This document shows positions 25,252 through 36,697 of a DNA stretch of 64,000 nt, one piece after another (the first letter of the stretch is position 1; each line of letters opens with the position of its first letter). The DNA comes from Torreya grandis (taxonomy: Eukaryota; Streptophyta; Pinopsida; Cupressales; Taxaceae). Both the position numbers and the translations under genes were made by a program. Location: the NCBI GenBank assembly GCA_037957365.1, contig JARHVA010002374.1:673501-737500 (forward strand), written 5' to 3'. A model generated the notes under the pieces. That model searched no databases, was not told where the DNA came from, and worked only from the letters and a program-made list of their open reading frames with translations.

Positions 25252-25800
25252 ATAACAAAAATTAACACATTTTAGCATTGAATAAATAATTTTGTTAATG
25301 TCACTGAACATTTTGTAACTAAGACTACATATTTTACAGAAAACAAAAAAATTCAAAAATATTTACGTCCTCACATGCTATAAAAATTCCACATCAAACT
25401 TTCATGAAATAAAAAAAATTATTAACTAAATTTCAAATAATTGTGGTGCAAGAAGAAGACCAAAAGAGTTGTATTCAATGGCAACCAATTCTATATAACA
25501 AGGTCTTTATTAAAAAATTTAAAAAAATATTTTTGTTATTAATTCTGACACAAGATTTTAAATAACAATTATCAGAGCTAGATTTCTTAAATCTATGTGA
25601 AATTTGGAAAGTATACACAAATTTATCACAAAAAAAATCTTGGCTGTGATTTAGTTATCTATATTGTCTTTGATGACAACAAATGCTCTTAGATGAGGTT
25701 TTTGTTACCAAAATTTAGAAGATTTTTAGAAACAATTATTGTATAAGATTTTACTTAACAATTCTCGATGTAGAATTTCCTAGAGGTCTCATCCTACATG
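25252..25800. repeat. Duplicated intergenic sequence, copy 2 (uninterrupted)
   Basis: Similar to about 1400-1609 joined to 11574-11905. Around 25440-25500 it runs through the place where E1 sits in the other copy, without the insertion and with only one copy of the target bases. Confidence 0.65.
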
Positions 25801-27100
25801 TCTAGTTGTCAAGTGTAACACATCACTTCCACACACCTAAAAAAGACATTTGTTTTTTAAATTTATTATTTTTTAAAATAAAATAAAACCAAACTGAATA
25901 GTTATTTCCTCTAATCAAATTTACTTATGAAATTTTGTATTAAATGCCCATAATTATTCATACATTCAAATCTTACATAGGAATATAATAGATTGAAATA
26001 GAGAGTACATTCTTGTGTATATATACTCTAAGCATCTCTTCCCTTCATTTGTACTTCACTTTTACTCAAAATGGTATTGTCCTTCTTATATATTTGATTA
26101 TATTTCCAGACACATTTCAATTCATTCTTCAATCAACATGGGTTAAAATGTGAGGGTATGACCTGTTAGCTTCATTTGGTGTTGGTGTTAGGTTTTCTTA
26201 GCACATCGTTGAGATGGTCATTTACCATGATTTTGACAAAAGGGTAGGTGGCTTGTTTAAATTTTTTTGCTAAGTTTTGAGGTCCAGTGCAATAATGACA
26301 CCATTTAATCGAGGTAGGAGGGAGGTGGAAGGGTATTTTGTGAAGATGCTATAAATGATATGTATTAATTTTTAGGAACCTCATTCTCCCCTCTTTATAA
26401 TCAAGTGTTAACAATGTATATTAAAAGAGGCATACATGATCCAAAATAATATATTTACTGTCAAATGTCAAAGGAGAAGAACTAATGTTTTAATAAGTAA
26501 AATTACACATATATAATTATAAGCACGTCTTTCAAGACCTCTAGGAGTAATATTTTGATTATAATAGACTAAGTAACTTATATGTGATGGTGGCATTTCA
26601 ACTTTTTTTATAAAATATTTTTTATGTTGGTCAGTCCTTTATTTTTTTTTTCTCTATTGATATTAATAATATTACAATTCATATTATTGATCAAGGTCAC
26701 ACATACATGAATTTCATACTTTTAACCACAAAATAGAGTAGTTAAGAACATCATATACGCATGACTTATTTTATATAAGGGTTTTACATGCCATAGGTGC
26801 TCATTATGCACCTTTCTATTTATCTATTCTTAGGTTGATCAAGAAAGATAAGAGACAAATAAAAGTCTTACAACAAAAATGTCAATCAAAATTTAACAAA
26901 AATATTATAATCATTATCATTTCTTAATCCACGATAAAACATGACACAAGCCAATAGTGGCCAATCACATGGCCACAATCATAATGTCAATATGCATTTG
27001 TCCTTCTAATATATCATAAATGTCCCAACTAAAGAGGATTTCCATATGACAAAATCCAATGCAAATTTAAAAAATCTCTATAGAAAGAACATATCAAGCT
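25801..27100. other. AT-rich intergenic DNA, no gene seen
   Basis: No open frame of note, no element ends and no RNA gene recognised. Confidence 0.5.
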
Positions 27101-27140
27101 AAGTGGATAATAACTGTATTGTGATTTTAGGAAGTGATGG

Positions 27141-28083
27141 GCACGAAGAAACGTGTGAACAATGATGGGTAGGAAAGAGTAAATTCAATTTTTTTTATAA
27201 AACATGAAAAAGGACATGGTGATGGGGAGAAGAAAAACACATGGGGAAGCAATGAACCATCCCTAGATGAGGATAGGGGTCAAATAAATAAAATCTTATA
27301 AGGAGGCCTCAGTAGGTTTGACAAAGAGGACTTCAGGGAGGTACTAGGTAAGTTTTCTTAGAGCTCAAAATTAAATGGGTCTTTAGAAAGAAAGAAATAT
27401 TACCCTTAGAATAGATTCAGGCCATTAAGGATGGAAAAATATTCCATATCGAAATCACAACCTCTCTCATAAATTGAGTTTCTTCTAGAATGGAACAGGC
27501 TTTGGTGGGTAAATTTGTGGGAGCCAAACCAAATATTGACACTTTCAGATCTCAAGCCAAGGAAAAATGGAATCCTCAAGGTCATATGGACATCTTAGCT
27601 ATGGTGAATTATTTTTTATGATCAACCTCAATAATGTAAAATATTGTGTTCATATTTTAATAGAAGGTCCCTTGGTTTTTAGAAATTTAGGTCTCTTTTC
27701 CAAAAAATGGCATTTGGGTTTTGATCCAAAAATATAAAACATCAATCTAATGCCCATTTGGGTGCATCTTCCAGGGCTTCTAGTGTAATTTTGGGAATAA
27801 TACATTTTCATTAACATTTCTAAGATATTTGGTTACTTGATGGCATTTGATTCAACTATAAAAGATAGATCTAGATTGGTTCATGCTCGCTTTTGTGTAA
27901 ACACCTTTTAGAATCAAGAACTACCTTCATTGATATTTTTGTATACCCCATTTGGAGTCTAAAATTAGATAATAGAGTTTGAAAGTTGGCCCTTCTCTAT
28001 GAGAAATGTCACAAGCTGGGACACTCTTCAAATTTGTATCCAGTAGCTCCTCAACTTAAACCAACTCAGGCCAAGACCACCTG
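27141..28083 (+). pseudogene. LINE ORF1 remnant with zinc knuckle
   Basis: Plant LINE ORF1 binds the element RNA. The frame is heavily broken, but the CCHC part can be read near 27990-28040 ('YEKCHKLGHSSNLYP', with first and last Cys lost). 'IWSLKLDNRVWKL' precedes it, as in the plant ORF1 family with a DUF4283-like domain. The start near 27141 (ATGGGCACGAAG) is a guess. Confidence 0.55.
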
Positions 28084-28769
28084 ACAAAGAAAAGGAGGTA
28101 TTTATTTTAAAGAAACTAAAAATCCTTTGGAAATAGAAGACATAACAAATATAGACAAGAAGAAAGGTAAAGAGGTAATGTCAGAAATAAAAAATACTTT
28201 ATAATAAAAACTATGGAAGGAAACAATAAGGTTGATGTTGAGATGTAAAAACAATTCAAGGAAATGTATGCAAAAGAGATAACCTAAAAACACATCCAAC
28301 TCAATCAAATACACATTATCAAAGAAGAAGATTCAATTATTTATCATATAGATAATAGGGAGGAGACTAATCAAAATTAGGATTTCCCAAAATCCCCAAA
28401 TCAATTTAAAATTCTAGCGTAGCTGAAAGATGATTGGGACTACTCTCAATATCTAAATAAGAAAATTTTAGGGGAAATTAGTAATGAAAAAAATAAATTT
28501 CTTGATTGATTCGTCACCTAAAATTTCTCAAAAGAAGAGATAAATTCACAATAAATTATGGTAACTCCAAAGTAAAACATAAAATCAAATTTCTCATCCT
28601 CTACTATTACCAGGAGGGGAAATAAGGGGTTAGTGTATAAGACACCTCCAAAAGTTGGGAAATCATCAAGAAGAGAAAACTTTAAAAAAATAATTGAGGT
28701 GGAAATTGTAGATAGGCTCCGATCAACCCTTATATTCAAGGGAGGTAATCCTTCACCTTTTAATTAATC

Positions 28770-30709
28770 ATGCTAATATTTTCATGGAATATAAGAGGAA
28801 TGCATAGTTCCTCAAAGCAAATTTTTTTAGATATTTTAGAAGAAGTCACAAGCCTCCAATTTTGGCATTTCAAGAAGAAAAAATATAAGAACCTTTTTTG
28901 TAAATCATATAAATGCCTACTGGAAAGAAGTAGGATTTGTATTTTCTAATTCAACTGGATCAGTAGGGGCCTCATCACTTTTTGGGATAACAATATTTTT
29001 GTTGGGAAGCCAGTCTTAAAATATCCTAATCATTTGGCAGTTCTCTTTATAGATACAACTGATGGTAACCAATGGATTTTCTCTAACATATATGCACCTA
29101 ATTATATAGCTGCTCATAAAAATTTATGGGAAGAGATAATAGTTTTTAGGAATACTTGTAAATATTTCTCTTAGATCATGGCTAGAGACTTTGATTCTCC
29201 ATTACACCTAGGGGATTAAAAAAGTGGAAATTAATTGGTTTTAGATAGTATGGAGGATTTTTCCTCTCTAATTTTTGTTATAAGGATGATGGATGTAGAA
29301 TTAGAAGGTTCTAAATTTACTTGGAGCAATAGGAGGTTGGGTGAAAACCTTATTCAATTTAGATTGGACATAATTTTAATTTCAATGGCCTGGTTGACCC
29401 ATAAGGATATGATATTTAGGGTTGTCCATCAGATTGAATCAGATCATAATCCTCTTGAGCTGAGTTTACTCAAAAATTCTCTCAATCATTGGATAAAATT
29501 TTCATTTCAATGGACTGGTTGACACATAAGGATATGACATTAAAGGCTTTCCCTTAGGTTGGATCAAATCATATTCCTATTGAGCTATGTTTAGTGGAAA
29601 ATTCTACCAATGAAAATAGGTATCCATTTAGAATGGACCATATGTGGGTTTCTCATCTGAAAATACATGACAGGATGTTGGAATGGTAGTTTCCAAGTGT
29701 GAATGGATGAGCCATATTCAAGTTGGCTGAAAAAATGAAGAATTTTAAAATAAAAACCAAACAATGGAATAAATAGGTATTTGGTAATGTTCATATTCAT
29801 ATTCATAAAAAATAATTAGAATCATAAATCTCTATGCTTGAGGATGAGATAGAAAGAAATGGATATGATTTAGAAACTTAGAATAAGGAAAAACAACTTC
29901 TTTGTGAGTAATACACTATAGATGCAAGGGAAGAGAGTCTATGGGGACAAAAATAAAGAAATATATGGATCAAAGGAAGGGGATAAAAACATCCACTTCT
30001 TCCATATGTCTACATTGAAAATAGAGCCCACAACACCATCAAGGAAATTCCAGATAATGAAGGTCAAACCATTTACGATAGAGATCTCATTAATCAAGAG
30101 AGTGTAAACTTATTAAAAAAATTGTTTAAGAATGACATCATATGAAATATCATATTTGAACAATAATTTCTCCATGTTATTCTTGAATTGGTTGCTTATG
30201 GAGATAATGAAGCACTTATCGTAACTACATCCAATTAAGATCTCAAATTTGCTATCTTTAAAATGAATCTAGATAAATAGCCTGGTCCTAATGGTTTACC
30301 TATAGCATTTTTGATTTTTTTTGGGACATCATTAGAGATGGTTTGGTTGATGCAGTCAACAAATTCATTGATTTAACTTAGATGCTAAAAGAATTAAATC
30401 ATACTTTCCTTGTTTTAATTCTCAAGAATGAGAGAGTGATGAACTTCTTTGATTTCCATCCTATCAACATGTGTAATTCCATCTATAATATTATACTACG
30501 TTTTTTTATATGAGGTTTAAAATAATCATGTAAGATATTATCAAGGATCAACAAGGGAGTTTTATCCTGGGAAGATAAATACAAGATGAGATTATTGTTG
30601 TTCATGAATAAATTCACTCCATGGATAAGAGTAATAGTGCTATAATGGTGATAAAACTAGATATGGCTAAGGCTTATGATAGACTTGATTGGAATTTCTT
30701 AGATAGAGT
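28770..30709 (+). pseudogene. LINE ORF2, endonuclease and N-terminal RT
   Basis: ORF2 makes the nick and the cDNA. The endonuclease opens with 'FSWNIRGMH' (about 28780) and continues with 'IFSNIYAPNY' (29081), 'MARDFDSPL' (29178), 'ELEGSKFTWSNRRLGE' (29299) and 'SDHNPLELS' (29440). A 125-bp duplication in this part repeats the SDH block. RT begins near 30270 ('PGPNGLPIAF') and reaches 'LDMAKAYDRLDWNFLDR', where E5 cuts it. Many stops and frameshifts are present. Confidence 0.75.
29361..29610 (+). repeat. Tandem duplication of about 125 bp within LINE ORF2
   Basis: Units 29361-29485 and about 29486-29610 share 'ttcaatgg(c/a)c', 'ggttgac(c/a)cataaggat' and '(a/t)g(a)gct(g/a)' blocks at an offset of 125 bp. 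Each unit ends with the endonuclease 'SDH'-type segment ('SDHNPLEL' in the first). An offset of 125 shifts the reading frame. Confidence 0.75.
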
Positions 30710-31374
30710 TGTTATCAATAAAAATTTTACCCTAAAGGAGGTCTACTCCATCCTCCAATTTTATGTAGCATGGAAAAATATATCAACTTGTGGGTGACCT
30801 ATGGGAGAGATGAGTATCTAGACTGAAGGGCTAGCTCCCTTGCACCACACTTACAACTAACCACTAATATAAATGATTTGAAAGAAAAGGGATAGAAGGG
30901 ATTAATACTAACCTTAAAAAGGTGATGCACCAATATTATATCTATAAGACTACCATGAACTTGCACTATGAAAGGTAATTTATAAAAAATGAGCTCAACA
31001 CCCAGGGTTTCTCTAACAAAATTATTTCAACATTTAGGTAAGATGCCATGCATTTCTCAAGGTAGATGAATATAAGGTCTAATTACAAACACTGGTAATC
31101 TTATTTACACTTAAAGACACACAAAAACAACTAAATACACTTCATGTGACCTATTAGAAGGCATATTACCTGCATAAAGCATGAGAGAGTGAGATAAACA
31201 TAAGGAGAGGTAACTATCACTTACCATTCAACCATGAAATAATTCACACACTCAGACAAGAGATTGAGAAATTGAAACCAAATTGACATCTTTTATTTAA
31301 AGGCAAAATTAGTTCTTGAACTAGCAGGTCTTTTCCATACCAAATTTGGATCTCTTACAAGGCCAAAATTGGTT

Positions 31375-31447
<73 letters not shown>

Positions 31448-33437
31448 TGAGTTATGATCAGTCTAAATATACTTCTAAATCCATGTGTCTCTCCTCTGAA
31501 GATGCTTCAATCCTCTAAGTGGCATAGGAGTTAAAACTTAGGTTGACACCTTGATCATCTTCTTGAAAACTACCCTTCCTTACATAAGGAAAGTGAAAAA
31601 TAGACCTATAAATCATTAATTATACATTAATGAATTAATAAAATCTCATTTTACACCTTACCTACAATTATAAACTCTTCTGATATGACATTTCATCATT
31701 GATATGCCTAGATGTCTTGAAACTCCTTATTCCCCATGCCTAGCTTGGTCCAAATGGCTCAAAACTTGAGTTCATCTTCTCAAAGTCACTCTATCTTGAT
31801 GTATGGACTGAAAATATCTTATAATATTTTAAAAAATACATTTTGGTTCTTTGAACAACTCCCAAGACTCCATTTCTCCTCAATCTCTCATTAGGCCTAT
31901 TTTCCTTATATCCTTAAAAACCTATAAACCTCCTTGTGTAGAAGAATATAAAAAGGTTATTGAAAAAATAAGTACATATTTGAGGACCTTGTATCCCACT
32001 AGAGATTCAAGTCAAATTTCATGTCTTGAATCTGAGTGGAAATGCCTTTTTCTACCTTTCTTTCTCCTCAATTACACCTCAATTAGGCCTCCTTGCCTAG
32101 AACTTTGTTTTTATGATCCAAACCTCTCATAAATGAGTTAAATAATCTAAAAAATGGTTGATTCACATTTAATATCCTATCACCAAACTTCATGTCAAAT
32201 TTAATTCACTAAGACCTTCTAGAAGTGTGACAACCATGAAATGGTTTTGCAACCTAGTCTCTTTTCAGGCATGTTTAGGACTGCCTTGGAAAATGAGCTT
32301 TTATAGATCAATTAAAATATTTATTATGAATATTTTTGGGATTTAATAGATGTAATAAATATTATGTGACCTTATCTAATAGTTTTCATGTTTACCTTTG
32401 ATCAAATCCCCAACAAAACATTAAAAACCATGAAAAATAGTGCATTTATTGCAGTTCATACAACTACAAGTATGAATAAAGTACATATAGAGAACCTAAT
32501 TACATTTTTCAACAACATACATGAGTTTTTAAAGTCAAAAAAGGTCATCTCATATTATTTATAGGTTAATTTCTCTTGACTAGTCACTATTAGGGTTTTA
32601 AGAGGGTTTAAAATGCCTTAGGGTCTTAAGGATTGTTCATAAAGAACATATCCTCTTTATCTCTCCTAATGACACAAGATTGTAGTTATGGGACCTATAA
32701 ATAACCTCAAAATTCCATTGGGTCATATTAAAAACCTCATGAATGTTCTAAGTGTGAGAAGTTGACTCTCGAGTTGCAAGCAAGCCATTAGAGAAGGGTA
32801 TGAGCTCTTAGCCTTTATTCATGTAGGTCAAAGCTTTAATAAAACAAATGATAACACAAGAATTAAGTATGGGGTAATTTTATCTCCTTTTAAATCAATT
32901 AATATCCATGTAAAATATCATGGCCTCACCAAATGAGTATAAGTTTGGTTTTAGACTACAGTTCTACCTTGAGGGAAGATAGAGTTGGTCTCAGAGTAAA
33001 ATTGCAATTTATTGTTTATCCCATATTTTTGATGACTCTTTGAGGGTATATACCTTCATATTTCACCATAAATATCCTTATATTTTCATACCACCTTTGT
33101 CAAATCACTTTTCTCATGACTATTCTTTGTAATCTGTGTATGTTTTAGGCTTGTTAGGCCTAGATATGGCTTATCACCATTCCATCCTCTATCATTAGGT
33201 TTGAGGGTTTTATGGAAATAAAACTATCACCATGAAATATTATCAAGATTTATACCTTCCCTTAGATCTTTTTTTCCTTAAAATCAAACAACATCCTTTA
33301 CTTTCTTGAACAAAATGCCTTTATAAATAGTGACTATGTAGGCATAGCTTAGGTCTCTGTGGTGACCAGTCACTATAGTCATATTTCTCATGTTAATTTT
33401 GATCTCTCATGACTTAAAATATCTCCATAGCTTACAC
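30710..33437. repeat. E5 LTR, left portion
   Basis: Colinear with roughly the first 2.2 kb of the E3 LTR at family level. Landmarks are 'tgtgggtgacctat' (30790), 'gggctagctccctt' (30827) and 'ggtcttaaggattgttcataaag' (about 32622), the last against 'gtctttaagctttgttcataaag' at 13551. No gene. The 93-codon frame at 31851 shows no motif. Confidence 0.6.
31378..31446. repeat. (TA)n(GA)n compound microsatellite
   Basis: About 29 bases of TA repeat followed by about 40 bases of GA repeat. Confidence 0.95.
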
Positions 33438-33808
33438 TATTTATATGCAATTTCGCTTTCACATTCAAAGGAGAGAAAATGAGAAACTTAAGAAATGGTC
33501 AAGGCTTGTATGTACCTGGATATAGTCTGCGCACCATAATCCAGACGTTGTGAGAACTCCTCTTTTGCTGTGGAGAAATGACACCTAAAAGAGATAGACA
33601 CTAAAAACATGAAGAACGTTAGTTGATAAGAGGGTGGATTGCCAAGCAAAAGCTTGGTCCTAGAAGTGCTAAAGCTTCTTGGAGGATGACAATCCACTGT
33701 TTAAGACAGAATATGACAAAGACAGAAAAGAGAAATAATGAAAGATGTGAAAAGAAAAGACTGAAAACAAATGCATACTTGATAAGCTGCAATCTGCTAA
33801 ACACAGTC

Positions 33809-33900
33809 TCTGACGTCGGTGATATTTCCAGCGTTGGTCAGGGTGGTCATCGACGACGGTTAGACTACCGACGTCGGTAGGGGAAGTGGATGAGGTCGGT
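33809..33900. repeat. Palindrome array in E6 LTR (five copies, 18/22-bp pitch)
   Basis: Sites centred at about 33814.5, 33832.5, 33854.5, 33872.5 and 33894.5. The fourth is the perfect ACCGACGTCGGT; the others are one to several changes away. Spacing alternates 18, 22, 18, 22 bp. The same array lies in the right LTR at about 49848-49940. Confidence 0.8.
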
Positions 33901-34640
33901 CAGGGTAATTGGCCAGGGATGGGTTACAGGACTAGTTTCTGGTCTGCAAAATGGATTTGGTCTCGTCTGAGGGTCTGAGGGTCTTATGAGGGATTTAGAG
34001 GGACTATTTAGGATTTAAGGGACTGAGAATCTTGTCAAGAAAAGGAGTGAGAAACAGGAAAAAGACCTTTCAGCCTTTCTGTAAAGTAATTTAGTCAGGT
34101 TGATTATATGGGTCTTAAGATGGTCTGTAGGTCTCTGATAACTTATGCTGGGTTGATTGGATAGAGGATGTTGCCTAAAGAGAGACTAACAGAGTGTCAG
34201 AGGCAAAGAAAAAGGAATAAGGGGTGAGAGAAGGCTTTTCAGCCTCTCCGGGAAGAACAGGGAAGGTTGGGTCAAGGATGCTTGGAATAGATAGAAGACA
34301 AAATACTAATATATTTGAAATGATATTAGAATGAAAAAAGTACAAATACTTAGCTATGATGTGAATTGGCAAAGGTGCAGAAGCTGTGTTTCGATTGTTG
34401 CTGGTGATGGAGATATCGTGCAGTCCTTGTGCAAAATGTCTGATGTAAGACCTCAGTGCTTAGAAAGTGCTGCCAAGAATGCTGATCCCTGCAAGAACAC
34501 CAAGAAGCCTAGAACACTGAAAAGCAAAAGCATGAGAACTTTGTTTCACTGAAAGAGGATTCGAGAGTCGTGATTAGCTTTAGAGATTAGCCGATTTGTG
34601 ATTGGGATCGTCAAAGGGTCAGAAAATTTGGTTAAGTATA

Positions 34641-34692
34641 ACCGATGTCGGCGATTTCGCCGGCGTCCACCGACATTTGACTGACGTCGATG
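34641..34692. repeat. Second palindrome cluster in E6 LTR
   Basis: Sites centred near 34646.5 (accgatgtcggc), 34664.5 (ccggcgtcca) and 34685.5 (ctgacgtcga), with a half-like site at 34674.5 between. The counterpart in the right LTR is at about 50681-50731. Confidence 0.75.
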
Positions 34693-35024
34693 GGTTTAGA
34701 ATGGGCAAAAAGAGCCACCAAGCCCATTTTTCATCCGCCAAGTGCACTATCTGTTGGAGAATGTCAAAGGTTGGGCTAAATACGCACGAGAGTTGGTTAG
34801 GCGGTTAGAGAGAAGTAAGAATAGGTCTTGGGTGAGTCATAGGATGGGAATTAGTCCAAGGCGAGGTGTCCTAGGCGAGGTGTCATGGGTGATATGTCCA
34901 AGGAGGGGGGTTAATTCAAAATAAGTTTATTATTTTAAATTAGTAATTGCATGTTTTAGGAATAGGTTAGGAATGGACCAAGGGGGAAGGTGACCAAGGG
35001 TTAGACACTATTTAGGTGTCTACA

Positions 35025-35038
35025 TTTGCCCCTTTTTG
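35025..35038 (-). promoter_or_regulatory. E6 polypurine tract
   Basis: Minus strand caaaaaggggcaaa lies directly before the TGTAGACACC start of the 3' LTR, the priming site for plus-strand synthesis of the element. Confidence 0.75.
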
Positions 35039-35042
35039 TCTT

Positions 35043-35157
35043 GTTGGTTGCTTTAAATGAACTGCAAGACAAAAATAGGAGTCAATTGCCTCAGGTATGG
35101 GATAAGGTTGATTTTGTGTTGTTGGTTGTTTAAGTGAACTGCAAGACAAAAATAGGC
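35043..35157. repeat. Two near-identical 37-bp words near the E6 3' LTR
   Basis: The word starting gttggttg and ending gcaagacaaaaatagg occurs at about 35043-35079 and 35120-35157, at 77-bp offset. It lies just inside the polypurine tract and may be a second, duplicated PPT neighbourhood. Confidence 0.7.
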
Positions 35158-35795
35158 GAGGGTTGGTTGTCCCGATTATGGATGAGGTATCCCCCCTCAA
35201 AGCAGTAGACGAGAGAAGGGAACCTGGAATTGGGTGCTGATTTGATAGAGAGTGGATGAAAAGGGTGAAGATAGAGTGAGAATGCTGCAAAAGTTGTGAT
35301 TACATGTACACCACTTCACGAGGATGGTCAGGTCAAATTGTCACAGGTCGAGAGTCAAGGAGTGCCAAAATTAGAATAACCGGGCCCCAACATTTAGTCA
35401 TCTGTTGATTGGGTTATTCAATCTAAGCTAAAGCTCCAATGGTCGTCGTGTTCCAGGTATCCCAGGCTTAGAAAGTGCTCTCAAAAACATGAAAATGTCA
35501 CAAGTAGTGCGGATCAATTGGCTTGTGATCTTATACTTGTGAAGGTCAAAAGTGTGCGCACAATTTTGCTAACCAATCATGAGGTAGCATACATGCAAAA
35601 ACAACCAAGGCAGAATTGCTTTGGAAGTAGTCACGGTTAGAGGCGATGGTCATGATCTCCAAGGTCTGGTGGTTGATGGATGGATGCAACAGTGATCTTA
35701 AGTGTGCCCCAGGGGGCCAACATGACATGGTCTGGAGGACTGACGGATTGGGGGCATGATTTTGGGGCAACAGAGAAAAAAGGAGGTTGGAAGGA

Positions 35796-35890
35796 CGCCA
35801 ACGTCGGTGACAAGAATCGACGTCAGTAGACAAAAATGGCCGACGTCGGCTGACGTCAGCGGATTAGGGCACGCAGATGCCGACGTCGGT
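35796..35890. repeat. Palindrome array in E6 spacer
   Basis: Sites centred at about 35802.5, 35821.5, 35844.5, 35854.5 and 35884.5, giving spacings of 19, 23, 10 and 30 bp. Three have the intact core GACGTC inside a perfect or near-perfect palindrome (gccgacgtcggc, gctgacgtcagc, gccgacgtcggt). Confidence 0.8.
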
Positions 35891-36429
35891 GGCCTACCAA
35901 ATCTGACAAAACTGGATTGGCAGCGCACCAAAAGTTATTTGTGATTATTTGACTGAGAGAAAAAAGTTGCTCTAGATTTTGAGGAGTGAAAGTGACTGAT
36001 AGTGAGTGAATTATAGGTGTGAGGTGGCAGAGTGAGATTGGTGGAGAGAGGGAGTAAATTGGAGTTGGATTGGAGGTTGAAGAATCAGTGGTGGGCCAGC
36101 AGGAGTTTGAGGTAGAAGTGATGACAGAGGGCAGTAGAGGACCCGCAGGAGGTCCACCACCAGCGGCACCCATTGTGCCACCACGTCGACAACGTCGAGA
36201 CGAGGTAGGAGGGTTTCTAAGCCCCATTGAGTTAAATTTTGGTTTTTATTTGTGTTTTGCATTTTTATTGATATGGGCAAAAAATGAGGGGAGAGGTAGC
36301 TAAGAGGGTGGGAAATAGATATAGGAGAGGTTAGGAGTCTTAGAGAGGGTTTTGGGGGGTGTAAGGGGAATAAAAGGGGAAGCCCTAATTTTTAGGGCTC
36401 GCCCCATTTGGCCCTAGGGCTGAATCAGT

Positions 36430-36562
36430 CACCGACATCGGCGATTTTGTCGGCATCGGCCGACCAGTGACCGGCATCAGTCACTAACATGCTGACGTCG
36501 GTCACAAAGTGACCGACATCGGTTAGGTGAGTGCCATCACTGACACGTTAACCGATGTTAGT
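36430..36562. repeat. Palindrome array of six or seven copies in E6 spacer
   Basis: Centres at about 36436.5, 36454.5, 36475.5, 36496.5, 36517.5, 36535.5 (weak) and 36556.5, with spacings 18, 21, 21, 21, 18, 21. Most copies have the centre CG changed to CA or TG. It lies about 135 bp upstream of the probable PMD start codon at 36698 and may be part of its control region. Confidence 0.8.
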
Positions 36563-36697
36563 TGTCTGCCTAGTCAAAAGAGGAATAAAAAATGTTTAAG
36601 TCGAGGGGTTGAAGCTACGCCAAGGGCTTCTCGAGTGTTGGGTTAGGCATAAATAGTGAAATAGGGAAAACTTTTAACATCAGATTGACTTGGATGG

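Larger units (their letters stand above)
27101..30709 (+). mobile_element. E4a: 5' part of an L1-type LINE
   Basis: Contains ORF1 and the first part of ORF2 up to RT motif 'KLDMAKAYDRLDWNFL' (about 30655-30703). It is cut at 30709 by E5 and continues at 60246 in the correct phase. The TSD of E5 (AGAGT) is shared by both halves. The 5' end is uncertain. Confidence 0.8.
33438..35024 (-). repeat. E6 LTR, left copy (3' LTR in element orientation)
   Basis: Starts tatttatatgcaatttc on the plus strand (TG decayed to TA) and ends ggtgtctaca. It has two clusters of the 12-bp palindrome (33811-33900, 34641-34692). Open frames inside it, such as 33623-33880, recur in the other LTR and do not look like genes. 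Confidence 0.9.
35158..36697. other. E6 non-coding spacer with palindrome arrays
   Basis: Spacer between the 3' LTR and the PMD gene. Open frames on both strands at 35.5-36.3 kb overlap each other and lack motifs. Two palindrome arrays are listed separately. Confidence 0.5.

Noticed and set aside
31378..31446. Promoter TATA box within the TA repeat
   Set aside because: A simple microsatellite with no gene or LTR context downstream.
33619..33880. Open frames inside the E6 LTRs, also seen at 49528-49896 and 50215-50613
   Set aside because: Present in both LTRs only because LTRs are copies; they overlap on both strands and have no domain pattern.
35546..36303. Cluster of overlapping open frames on both strands
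   Set aside because: GC-richer non-coding spacer gives open frames in several phases at once; none has a recognisable motif.
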